A DNA stretch of 64,000 nucleotides. Source: Novosphingobium sediminicola (GTDB lineage Bacteria > Pseudomonadota > Alphaproteobacteria > Sphingomonadales > Sphingomonadaceae). The notes under the pieces are model-generated. The model did no database searches, was not told where the DNA came from, and saw only the letters and a list, made by a program, of their open reading frames with translations. A program made the translations under genes and the position numbers. Location: positions 62,001 through 126,000 of the forward strand of contig NZ_JACIDX010000009.1 in NCBI RefSeq assembly GCF_014196525.1, given 5' to 3'. This document shows, piece after piece, positions 1 to 7,310 of the stretch (positions are counted from its first letter, which is position 1; every line of letters starts with the position of its first letter).

Positions 1-149
1 GATTCCGCCCGACGCTGGGCCGTGACGATGATTTCGCCAATGCCCGCGCCGGTTTCGGCCTGCGGTGCTTGGGCCGATGTCTGCGCTTGCGCGGCCCCGG
101 TCAGGGCAAAGACCGAAATGGTGGTGGCAAGAAAGGTGATGTTTTTCAT
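1..149 (-). CDS. TonB-dependent receptor, N-terminal fragment
   Basis: Only the first 49 codons are in the window; the gene runs off the left edge. The translation begins MKNITFLATTISVFALTGAA, a Sec signal peptide with an AQA-type cleavage region, then an Ala/Gln-rich linker and EIIVTAQRRAE, the start of the TonB box/plug typical of sphingomonad outer-membrane receptors. A GGGGAGG ribosome site lies 8 bases before the ATG. It probably imports a nutrient at the outer membrane with energy from TonB-ExbBD. It is the last visible gene of a minus-strand run with an aldehyde dehydrogenase, a DapA-family lyase and an ornithine cyclodeaminase homologue, so its substrate may be the compound that run degrades. 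The ligand cannot be read from this fragment. Confidence 0.8.
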   Translation of the reverse strand, partial: MKNITFLATTISVFALTGAAQAQTSAQAPQAETGAGIGEIIVTAQRRAE

Positions 150-209
150 CTTGTAATCCTCCCCGTATAGACGGACTTATTTTATTGTAATTTAGTGGTT
201 TATGCGAAA

Positions 210-1667
210 TCAGATGCCGCCCAGCGCGACATATTTGGTTTCCAGATATTCCTCGATGCCGACATGGGCGCCCTCGCGGCCAAGGCCCGATGCCTTGACC
301 CCGCCAAAGGGGGCGACCTCGGTGGAAATCAGCCCTTCGTTGACCCCGACCATGCCGAATTCCAGCCCCTCGACCACGCGGAAGATCCGGCCCGCATCGC
401 GCGCGCAGACATAGGCGGCGAGGCCAAACGGCGTGTCATTGGCCAGCGCAATGGCCTCTTCCTCGGTGTCGAAACGGAACACCGGGGCGACCGGTCCAAA
501 GGTTTCCTCGGCAAAGATCAGGGCGTTGCGGGGGACGCCGCTCAGCACAGTGGGCTCGAAGAAACTGCCGCCAAGGGCATGGCGCGCGCCGCCCGCTGCG
601 ATTGTCGCGCCCTTGGAAACGGCGTCTGCAATATGCTCTTCGACCTTGGCCACGGCGGCGGCGTCGATCAAGGGGCCGATGGCCACGCCCTCTGTCGTGC
701 CCTCGCCTACGGTCAGTTTCGCCGTTTCCTCGGCAAGCCGCGCGACGAAGGCGTCATGGATGCCCGATTGCACCAGAAACCGGTTGGCCCCAATGCAGGA
801 CTGGCCCGAATTGCGATATTTGGCCATCATCGCGGCGCGGATCGCGCCTTCCAGATCGGCATCGTCAAACACGATAAAAGGCGCATTGCCGCCCAGTTCC
901 ATGCTGGTCCGCTTGATCGTGGGCGCGCATTGTTCGAGCAGGAGCGCGCCGATTTCCGTCGATCCGGTGAAGGACAATTTGCGCACGGTCGGATTGGCGG
1001 TCAATTCCCCGCCGATCGCCCCGGCCGATCCGGTAACGACATTGCACACGCCCGCCGGCAGCCCTGCGCGCTCGGCCAGAGCGCCCAGCGCCAGCGCGGT
1101 CAGCGGGGTCTGGCTGGCGGGCTTGATGACGCCCGTACAGCCCGCCGCCCAGCCCGGCCCGGCCTTGCGCGTGATCATCGCGGCGGGGAAATTCCACGGC
1201 GTGATCGCGGCAAACACGCCCACCGGCGCCTTTTGTACCAGAATACGCCGTCCGGGCAGGTTTTGCGGAATAATCTCGCCATTGATGCGCTTGGCCTCCT
1301 CGGCGAACCATTCGATAAAGCTGGCGGCATAAAGCACCTCGCCGCGCCCTTCGGCCAAGGGCTTGCCCTGTTCCGAAGTGATAAGCAGGGCCAGATCGTC
1401 GATGTTCTCGATCATCAGATCGTAGAGCCGGCGCAGGATGGCCGAACGCTCCTTGGCCAAGGTCGCGCGCCATGCGGGCAAAGCCCTTTCCGCCGCCTCA
1501 ATGGCGCGGCGCGTTTCAGCCGCGCCGCCCTTAGGCACGCGCGCGATCAGCGCATCATTGGCCGGATTGCGCACATCCAATGTCTCGCCGCTGTCGGCCT
1601 GAACCCATTGCCCGCCGATCAGCATCGCGCTGCGCAGCAGGCTGGGGTCCTTCAAGGAAATGTCCAT
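210..1667 (-). CDS. NAD(P)-dependent aldehyde dehydrogenase, GabD (succinate-semialdehyde dehydrogenase)-like
   Basis: A 485-residue aldehyde dehydrogenase of normal family length, oxidising an aldehyde to its acid with NAD(P). The Rossmann entry motif ITPWNFP lies near 155-161, the general base is Glu257 in MELGGNAP, and the catalytic thiol is Cys291 in NSGQSCIGANR. The TPWNFPAAMITRK and GQSCIGANR wording is that of the succinate-semialdehyde dehydrogenase (GabD) branch, but substrate specificity cannot be fixed from sequence. GGGGAAG precedes the ATG by 4 bases. It lies 11 bases after the DapA-family lyase gene, so the two are probably cotranscribed. A lyase releasing an aldehyde followed by its oxidation is a plausible pair (inference). 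Confidence 0.88.
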   Translation of the reverse strand: MDISLKDPSLLRSAMLIGGQWVQADSGETLDVRNPANDALIARVPKGGAAETRRAIEAAERALPAWRATLAKERSAILRRLYDLMIENIDDLALLITSEQGKPLAEGRGEVLYAASFIEWFAEEAKRINGEIIPQNLPGRRILVQKAPVGVFAAITPWNFPAAMITRKAGPGWAAGCTGVIKPASQTPLTALALGALAERAGLPAGVCNVVTGSAGAIGGELTANPTVRKLSFTGSTEIGALLLEQCAPTIKRTSMELGGNAPFIVFDDADLEGAIRAAMMAKYRNSGQSCIGANRFLVQSGIHDAFVARLAEETAKLTVGEGTTEGVAIGPLIDAAAVAKVEEHIADAVSKGATIAAGGARHALGGSFFEPTVLSGVPRNALIFAEETFGPVAPVFRFDTEEEAIALANDTPFGLAAYVCARDAGRIFRVVEGLEFGMVGVNEGLISTEVAPFGGVKASGLGREGAHVGIEEYLETKYVALGGI

Positions 1668-1678
1668 GTGTCTTCCCC

Positions 1679-2689
1679 TCAGGCAGGATTGCGGCCGATG
1701 AAGAACAATTCATCGCCATCGCTGGTGGGATTAAGCCCCGCGATCTCTTGCCCGCGCCGCAGCGCCATCATGTCGCGCTGATAGACCCGCGCCGTGGGAT
1801 GGCGCAGCGGGCCGCCATTATAGCCCTGAAGCCAGCCCTCATATTTCCACATCATCCGGTTGATCAGGCCATTGCCCGCCTGCGGCACGCTGGCGAAAGC
1901 CTTGCGCGCGGGGTCGATGCGGTGAAACTCGGCGGTGGCCTCGTCGAAACGGCCGTCGCGGATCATATTGAAAATGCGTGGTAAAACCGGGCCGAAGAAG
2001 GCCGAGAAATTGGTTCCGCAAAAGGGCACATCGATCAATTGCGCCAGCGGGATGAACTCATGCTCCATCGGAAAGGAGATGACGACTTCCTCATGAAAGG
2101 CGCGATGCACCTCAATCGGCCCCATGATATGCGGCATCCCGCCCTCGGCCTTGATCGAGACGACATTGGGGCAATCATCGACCAGACGCCGCAGCAGATC
2201 GACCGGCATGTCGATCGGGCTGAACCGGCCAAAGCCCCATGTCGGGATCGGAAACAGCATCACGGCCATATCCACCGCATCGCAAAACGCCTTGGTGTAG
2301 GCGTAAACATCCTCCAGCGATTTGGGATAGAAGAAGGGCGGATAACCCAGCAAAACCAGTTCCGAACCCGCCTGCTGGGCCAGCAAAGCGGCCTCGATAT
2401 TATCCTCCAGCGTGTTGAACACGGCATGGTGGACGACGAAAATACGCCCGGCGGCCTGTTCGACCATCACCTGTACAAATCGGTGATATTCGGCCAAAGT
2501 CATCGCCACTTCGGAACAAGCAAGCGCGCCGACGAAGCCATGTTCGATGGTCTTTTCGATGTCGTGGCGGGCAGCGATCTCGTTCAGTCCCTTGAAGTCG
2601 CCGGTCATGGTCGGGATAACCACATTGGCAACCCCAAGCATCTTTTCACGCGCCCATGTGCGGGCCTCGGATCTGGTATAGCTGGGCAT
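1679..2689 (-). CDS. DapA (dihydrodipicolinate synthase)-family lyase/aldolase of unknown substrate
   Basis: A 336-residue class I aldolase-type TIM barrel of the DHDPS/N-acetylneuraminate lyase family; these enzymes form a Schiff base between Lys and a 2-oxo acid. The Schiff-base Lys is probably Lys180 in VVSIKAEGG. The catalytic Tyr that DapA carries in YNxP seems to be Phe146 in FPIP, and the substrate-binding loop differs from DapA, so lysine biosynthesis is unlikely. The extended C-terminus (about 40 residues longer than DapA) is seen in hydratase-aldolases and related catabolic members. The start follows AAAGG by 6 bases. It sits between the ornithine cyclodeaminase homologue (20-base gap) and the aldehyde dehydrogenase. 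A catabolic lyase is likely; the substrate is unknown. Confidence 0.75.
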   Translation of the reverse strand: MPSYTRSEARTWAREKMLGVANVVIPTMTGDFKGLNEIAARHDIEKTIEHGFVGALACSEVAMTLAEYHRFVQVMVEQAAGRIFVVHHAVFNTLEDNIEAALLAQQAGSELVLLGYPPFFYPKSLEDVYAYTKAFCDAVDMAVMLFPIPTWGFGRFSPIDMPVDLLRRLVDDCPNVVSIKAEGGMPHIMGPIEVHRAFHEEVVISFPMEHEFIPLAQLIDVPFCGTNFSAFFGPVLPRIFNMIRDGRFDEATAEFHRIDPARKAFASVPQAGNGLINRMMWKYEGWLQGYNGGPLRHPTARVYQRDMMALRRGQEIAGLNPTSDGDELFFIGRNPA

Positions 2690-2709
2690 AATCGACCTTT
2701 CGAAGGGGG

Positions 2710-3708
2710 TTACTTGCTCTTGTCCACCGGGACGATGGGAGCGGGAATGGAGGTGCCAAGACCCGCCGCGCGGGCCCTCTCGGCGCAGAGCGAGGCCACG
2801 GCCAGATCCTGAATCGCCGCGCCTACCGATTTGTAGAGCATGATCTGATCGGGCGAGGTCCGTCCCGGATGCGTGCCGGAAATCACATCGCTCAGGCTTA
2901 CCAATTTGGCGTTGAACTTGACCCCGGCCGCGTCCGCTGCGATCATATCGCCAGTATCATGGGCGACTTCTTCGACCATATCGGCCACAATCAGATCGGC
3001 CCGCGCAATCGCTTCGGGATCAAGCTCACGCTGTTCCGGCAAGGTCGAGCCGATGGACACCACCGTCATGCCGGGGCGCAGCCATGCGCCCAGCATGGTC
3101 GGGCTCTCATCACGCGAACGCGCCGCGCAAATCACCAGTTCCGCGCCGGCGATGGCCGCCTGCGCGCTATCGACCTGCTTTACAGCGATGCCTTTTTCCG
3201 CCATGGCGCCGCAAAAGGCGGCCCGGCTGCTCTCGCGCGGACTATAGACCGAGACCTCGCCCAGCGGGCCAGAACGGGCCATGGCCTCCAGATGGGTTCG
3301 CGCCTCAAAGCCCGAACCGATCACCGCTACGCCGGGCGCAGGGCTGAGACAAAGCCGCCGCGCCGCCAAAGCGGAAGTCGCCGCCGTGCGCAGACCCGTG
3401 ACCGAAGCGCCATCCATCAGCGCGGTCAGTTCCATCGTCTCGCCATCGAACAGCGGGATCAGATAGGAGGCCGCGCGCGCCTTCATCGAAGCGACGATCA
3501 TCTTGGCCCCGATCACCTTCTGCCCCGGCATCACCCCGGTCAGTGTGCGCAGCCAAAGCCCGTCTCCGCGCGCCATGCTGCGCGGCGGAAACTGCGCCTC
3601 GCCCGCAGCCGCGCCATAGGCCTGCCCCAGGGCATCGACCGCCGCGCCCCAGTCAAAAGCGGCGCGCACATCGGCGTCGGAAAGCAGAAGTGTATTATGC
3701 AAGCCCAT
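2710..3708 (-). CDS. Ornithine cyclodeaminase/mu-crystallin family protein
   Basis: About 332 residues. The family contains NAD(P)-dependent ornithine cyclodeaminase, alanine dehydrogenase, ketimine reductases and opine-type enzymes. The dinucleotide fold is visible at GVAVIGSGFEARTHLEA (near 125-140), preceded by the family motif TGLRTAATSALAAR. Later blocks ELVICAARS and DMVEEVAHDTGDM fit the NAD domain. The reading frame continues upstream to 3765, but GAGGG at the proper distance and the start of homology favour the ATG at 3708 (another at 3714). It is the first gene of a minus-strand run, divergent from the GntR regulator with a candidate operator between. The true substrate is not readable; an imine or amino-acid derivative is the family expectation. 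Confidence 0.8.
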   Translation of the reverse strand: MGLHNTLLLSDADVRAAFDWGAAVDALGQAYGAAAGEAQFPPRSMARGDGLWLRTLTGVMPGQKVIGAKMIVASMKARAASYLIPLFDGETMELTALMDGASVTGLRTAATSALAARRLCLSPAPGVAVIGSGFEARTHLEAMARSGPLGEVSVYSPRESSRAAFCGAMAEKGIAVKQVDSAQAAIAGAELVICAARSRDESPTMLGAWLRPGMTVVSIGSTLPEQRELDPEAIARADLIVADMVEEVAHDTGDMIAADAAGVKFNAKLVSLSDVISGTHPGRTSPDQIMLYKSVGAAIQDLAVASLCAERARAAGLGTSIPAPIVPVDKSK

Positions 3709-3782
3709 CCCCATTCCCTCGGATATTTTTCGGATCGGGCAGTAGCGCCGCCCGGATCGATGCACACGACATAATCCTGCAT

Positions 3783-3796
3783 TTGATGCACGTCAA
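3783..3796. promoter_or_regulatory. Candidate GntR operator, copy 1
   Basis: TTGATGCACGTCAA is a near-palindrome (TTGA half-sites, mismatched only at the central bases) in the divergent region between the ornithine cyclodeaminase homologue and the GntR regulator. A second copy differing at two central positions lies at 4668-4681, before the next catabolic genes. Two such matches flanking one GntR gene suggest its binding site (inference). Confidence 0.6.
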
Positions 3797-3863
3797 TTTG
3801 GCAAATGAATTTATTTCCGCACAGCAATCCATGTGCTACCCGCAAGGTCATCAGGAGGAAGAA

Positions 3864-4520
3864 TTGCCCGACACCGACCTAGCCCGCTTGCGGACCTATC
3901 TGGACCAGACGCTCGAACGCGGGGAGGAGCGCCTGCCCCCCGAACCCCGACTGAGCGAGGAGCTTGGCGTATCGCGCGGGCGACTGCGGACTCTGCTCAA
4001 ACGGCTGGAAGCCGAGGGGGCGATCTGGCGCCATGTCGGCAAGGGCACCTTTATTGGTCCGCGCAAGCTGATCGACACGCCAACGACCAGTTCCTCCTTC
4101 AGCATGGACGATATTCTTCAGGCGCGCCTGCTGCTCGAACCCCCGCTGGCGGCCGAAGCGGCGATGCGCTCAACTGCGGAAGACCTTGCAGCAATGGACA
4201 ATTGTCTGGCGGAAATGAAGCTGGCGGAGTCGATGCTGCAATGGAAAAGGCTGGATGAAAAGCTGCATCGCACCATTGCGCAGGCGACGCGCAATTCACT
4301 GATGCTGACGCTCTATGACACTTTGCGTGCCCAGATGAAGTTCACGCTCGACCGTCGGATCGACCAGGTATTTGGCGCCGAACCCGGCCCCAAGGAAAAC
4401 ACCGATGACGAGCATAGTCTGGTTGTCGAGGCGATTCGCAACCATGATCCGGTCGAGGCCGAGCGGCAGATGCGGGCGCATCTTCACTCACTGCGCGGAA
4501 AATTGTTCGGCCTGCGCTAG
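3864..4520 (+). CDS. GntR/FadR-subfamily transcriptional regulator
   Basis: About 218 residues. The N-terminal winged helix carries PPEPRLSEELGVSRGRLRTLLKRLEAEG and the wing WRHVGKGTFIG; the C-terminal all-helical FCD ligand domain begins near DDILQARLLLEP and ends with the helices holding DDEHSLVVEAIRNHDP and MRAHLHS, whose His/Asp residues are typical metal/acid-ligand positions. A TTG start is chosen because AGGAGG lies 6 bases upstream; an ATG at 3831 in the same frame lacks such a site. FadR-type regulators usually respond to organic acids and act as repressors. It lies between two gene runs, and matching palindromes occur in both flanking intergenic regions, so it probably controls both. 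Confidence 0.88.
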   Translation: MPDTDLARLRTYLDQTLERGEERLPPEPRLSEELGVSRGRLRTLLKRLEAEGAIWRHVGKGTFIGPRKLIDTPTTSSSFSMDDILQARLLLEPPLAAEAAMRSTAEDLAAMDNCLAEMKLAESMLQWKRLDEKLHRTIAQATRNSLMLTLYDTLRAQMKFTLDRRIDQVFGAEPGPKENTDDEHSLVVEAIRNHDPVEAERQMRAHLHSLRGKLFGLR

Positions 4521-4551
4521 ACCTGCCAGCAAAGCACAAAGGAAACCTGAC

Positions 4552-4577
4552 GCCCTCCGCCCCTACGGCCGGAGGGC
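4552..4577 (+). terminator. Hairpin after the GntR gene
   Basis: Arms GCCCTCCG and CGGAGGGC (8 perfect pairs) with a 10-base loop start 31 bases after the GntR stop. There is no T-run behind it, so intrinsic termination is uncertain, but it separates the regulator from the next promoter region. Confidence 0.4.
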
Positions 4578-4667
4578 CTTATCACATGCGCGCGATTCGT
4601 TTTGCATGAGCAATTGATGCGAACGACAGACCCAAATCCCGCCATTTAAATTTACATCAATACATTA

Positions 4668-4681
4668 TTGACACGCATCAA
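4668..4681. promoter_or_regulatory. Candidate GntR operator, copy 2
   Basis: TTGACACGCATCAA, on the other strand TTGATGCGTGTCAA, matches the 3783-3796 element at 12 of 14 positions. It lies about 40 bases upstream of the Tat-signal protein gene. A separate half site TTGATGC is at 4614-4620. The region is AT-rich compared with its surroundings, as expected of a promoter. Confidence 0.6.
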
Positions 4682-4722
4682 TATTGATTTTAGCAAGGCT
4701 CAAACAAAAGCAGGAGAGAGCC

Positions 4723-5295
4723 TTGGCCACCAGACGCCTGTTCCTTCAGGGAGCGGTCGGCACCGCCGCCCTCGCTGGCGCCCCCGCCATCGGAACCACC
4801 TTACCAGCCAACCGCAGCGACAAACTGCTCGCGCTGATCGATATCACACATGCGCAGGGCGGCCCCTTTGTCGCCGCCGCGCAAACATGGGGCGCCCGTA
4901 CCGCCGCCCTGCGCGGCGACCCGCTGGCGCTATGGCATGACGCCGTGCTCGCAAGCGCGGTCCAGCCTGCGGCCATCCTTGGCCTGACGACACAGGGCAC
5001 TTTGTTCTGTCTGGAACGGCTGGGTTGGGAATTGGGCCTGCGGGTGCAGCTGCGCATCGATCACCTGCCCGCGCCCGATGGATCGTGGCGCCATGTCGCC
5101 CATACCGATCTGCCCGCTTGGGCGCCCGACATGCTGGCCGGAGCAGGGGCCGACTTCGGACTGGCCGCCGCCCACATTGCTCTCAACAGTTCCGACGGCG
5201 CGGGAGATTGCACCCACGCCGCGCCCCCGCCCCATCCTCATCGCGACAGCACACCGCTTGTCACCTGGCTGCTGGCCGCGCCCCACCGGGCCTGA
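4723..5295 (+). CDS. Small Tat-signal protein of unknown function, upstream of flavocytochrome genes
   Basis: About 190 residues from a TTG preceded by AGGAG at 6 bases. The N-terminus ATRRLFLQGAVGTAALAGAPA is a twin-arginine leader: RRxFLQ then a hydrophobic segment and an Ala-rich cleavage region. The mature part has no motif I recognise; it contains a single Cys pair far apart, a His-rich tail (PPPHPHRD) and no membrane segment beyond the leader. It is followed after 18 bases by the FAD subunit gene and should be cotranscribed with it. The FAD subunit has no signal peptide, so a role in escorting it through the Tat system is conceivable (inference only). It could equally be an accessory or assembly factor. 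Confidence 0.65.
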   Translation: MATRRLFLQGAVGTAALAGAPAIGTTLPANRSDKLLALIDITHAQGGPFVAAAQTWGARTAALRGDPLALWHDAVLASAVQPAAILGLTTQGTLFCLERLGWELGLRVQLRIDHLPAPDGSWRHVAHTDLPAWAPDMLAGAGADFGLAAAHIALNSSDGAGDCTHAAPPPHPHRDSTPLVTWLLAAPHRA

Positions 5296-5313
5296 TTTTC
5301 AAGGAGCGCTTCG

Positions 5314-6936
5314 ATGCCTCTACCTCCTCACCTCTCGCCGCAACTCTGGCAGGAGGCGCTCACCCAGTTGCGCGCCGCCGTTGGCCCCGATGCGCTGTTC
5401 ACCGCTGACGATGATGTCACGCTCTATCGCGACGCCTATTCCCCCGTCTGGGGCGAGGCCGAGGAGCGGCAGGCCTCCGCCGCCATTGCCCCCAATTCCA
5501 CCGAACAGGTGCAGGCGGTCGTGCGCATCGCCAACCATTTCGGCATCCCGCTCTTCCCCATCGCAACCGGGCGCAACCTTGGCTATGGCGGCTCGGCCTC
5601 CAATCTCTCGGGCAGCGTGATCGTCGATCTCAAGCGGATGAACCGCATCATCGAGGTTGATGACAAGCGCCATTTCGCCATTGTCGAACCGGGCGTCTCC
5701 TATTTCGACCTCTATCGCTACATTCAGGAACGCGGCCTTGATGTATGGATCGACGTGCCCGATCCGGGCTGGGGCAGCGTGATGGGCAATGCGCTCGATC
5801 ACGGGGTGGGTCACACATGGTCCTCCTATCGCGACCATTTCGGATCGCATTGCGGGCTGGAGGTCGTACTGCCCGATGGCGAGGTGATGCGCACCGGCAT
5901 GGGCGCGATGACCTCGGCCAAGACTTCCGGCGATTTCCGCTATGGCTTTGGCCCCTATGTCGATGGCCTCTTTGCTCAGGCTGGTTTCGGCATCGTCACG
6001 CGCATGGGCATCCACCTGATGCCGCGCCCGGAATGCTTTCTCCACCGCCGCGTGCTGGCCTATCGGCGGCAGGATATCGTGCCGCTGGTCGAGGTGGCCA
6101 ATAAGCTGGAGGATGCCGGACTGATCGGCATGCCTTTGTATGAATCGCCCATGTTCGGCGCGCAATTTGCCGACAAGGCGCTGCGCGATATCGCCACTGC
6201 GCCCGATGTGTGGAACGGCAATGCCATCGACCGCTATGCCGCCGAAAAGGCGATGCCGGTCTGGCAACTGGGCCTCAGCTTTTACGGCCCCGCCGAAGTG
6301 GTCGAGGCCATTTGGCGCCATGCGCAGGCCCAATTTGCCAAAGCCATACCCGGCGCACGTTTTGAGACCATCGAAACCCTGCACTTTCCTCTAAGCCCGC
6401 AGGCCGAGGAAGCCGCCCTGCACAAAGTGCTGATCGGCGTGCCCAATCTCAACATCTTCGCCATTGGCGCGCGCAGCGCCACCAACCCCGAACCCGCCGA
6501 CGGCCACCTCCTCTTTTCCCCCATGGTCGCACGCAGCGGTGAGGAAGTGATGAAAGCACAGCGCCTGTTCACCGAGGGTATGCGCGAAATGGGCGCGGAT
6601 TTCCCCATGGCCTATGGCCCTTTCACCGCGCCCTTCACATGGATGCCGCGCATCTTTGCGCTGACCGCGGGCCTGCCCGTCTCGCGCTCCGATCCCAAGG
6701 TCAACCAGCGTTCGCGCGAGACGATGCGCAGGCTGATCGAACTGGGCGCGCGCCATGGCTATGGCGAATATCGCACCCCGCCGCTGTTTCAGGATCAGGT
6801 GATGGCCACCTATGATTTCAACGGCAACGCGCTGCGCCGGTTTTGCGAAACATTGAAGGATGCGGTCGATCCCAAGGGGATCATCGCGCCGGGACGCGGC
6901 GGTTTCTGGCCCCGCGCGATGCGAAAGGAAGCATGA
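5314..6936 (+). CDS. FAD-linked oxidoreductase, p-cresol methylhydroxylase/vanillyl-alcohol oxidase family (flavoprotein subunit)
   Basis: 540 residues, the size of the PchF/eugenol hydroxylase flavoprotein. The FAD-binding PCMH-type domain spans about 45-230, with PLFPIATGRNLGYGGSA (pyrophosphate loop) and GNALDHGVGHT followed by a DHFGSHCGLEVVLPDG block characteristic of the 4-cresol dehydrogenase branch. The substrate/cap domain follows, and the C-terminus DPKGIIAPGRGGFWP is the family signature. Members oxidise para-substituted phenols (4-cresol, vanillyl alcohol, eugenol) through a quinone methide. The next gene encodes a small cytochrome c and overlaps it, which is the PCMH arrangement rather than the oxygen-using oxidase one. 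AGGAG precedes the ATG by 7 bases. No signal peptide is visible. The exact phenol is unknown. Confidence 0.88.
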   Translation: MPLPPHLSPQLWQEALTQLRAAVGPDALFTADDDVTLYRDAYSPVWGEAEERQASAAIAPNSTEQVQAVVRIANHFGIPLFPIATGRNLGYGGSASNLSGSVIVDLKRMNRIIEVDDKRHFAIVEPGVSYFDLYRYIQERGLDVWIDVPDPGWGSVMGNALDHGVGHTWSSYRDHFGSHCGLEVVLPDGEVMRTGMGAMTSAKTSGDFRYGFGPYVDGLFAQAGFGIVTRMGIHLMPRPECFLHRRVLAYRRQDIVPLVEVANKLEDAGLIGMPLYESPMFGAQFADKALRDIATAPDVWNGNAIDRYAAEKAMPVWQLGLSFYGPAEVVEAIWRHAQAQFAKAIPGARFETIETLHFPLSPQAEEAALHKVLIGVPNLNIFAIGARSATNPEPADGHLLFSPMVARSGEEVMKAQRLFTEGMREMGADFPMAYGPFTAPFTWMPRIFALTAGLPVSRSDPKVNQRSRETMRRLIELGARHGYGEYRTPPLFQDQVMATYDFNGNALRRFCETLKDAVDPKGIIAPGRGGFWPRAMRKEA

Positions 6937-7310
6937 TGCGCTGGCTCCTCCTTGCCGCCATACTGTGGACCTCGCCCGCCATGGCCACCGATGCCGCATC
7001 TCAGGGGCAGGCGATTTTCGCCCGCAATTGCGCGCCTTGCCATGGGCCGGGCATAGGCAATCCGGGCGCTTCGCAAAAGCCCGGCACCGCCGCCCTCGCG
7101 GCCAAATATGGCGGCATACTGCCCGCCCTCCTCGAGGAACGCCGCGATCTGACGCCCGAACTGGTCGCCTTCTTTGTCCGCAACGGCGCCACGGTCATGG
7201 CCCCCTATCGCAAGACCGAGATCAGTGATGCCGAACTGGCCGCACTCGGCACCTATCTGTCGCGCAACAATCCAAAGCCGTCGGGCCGCAAAATCAGGAA
7301 GACTTCATGA
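6933..7310 (+). CDS. Cytochrome c subunit of PCMH-like flavocytochrome
   Basis: About 125 residues. A Sec signal peptide (MMRWLLLAAILWTSPAMA) precedes a single-haem cytochrome c domain: the haem site is CAPCH at Cys33, Cys36, His37, and the distal ligand is probably Met89 in NGATVMAPY. In p-cresol methylhydroxylase the small cytochrome takes electrons from the flavin and passes them to the periplasmic chain; here the gene starts inside the stop of the flavoprotein gene (ATGATG at 6933), which indicates translational coupling and a 1:1 complex. It overlaps the SDR gene by 4 bases at its 3' end. Periplasmic location is clear for this subunit. Confidence 0.9.
   Translation: MMRWLLLAAILWTSPAMATDAASQGQAIFARNCAPCHGPGIGNPGASQKPGTAALAAKYGGILPALLEERRDLTPELVAFFVRNGATVMAPYRKTEISDAELAALGTYLSRNNPKPSGRKIRKTS

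Noticed and set aside
3543..3863. Longer N-terminus of the GntR regulator, starting upstream
   Set aside because: It would run through the divergent promoter region, has no ribosome site, and lacks homology before the TTG at 3864.
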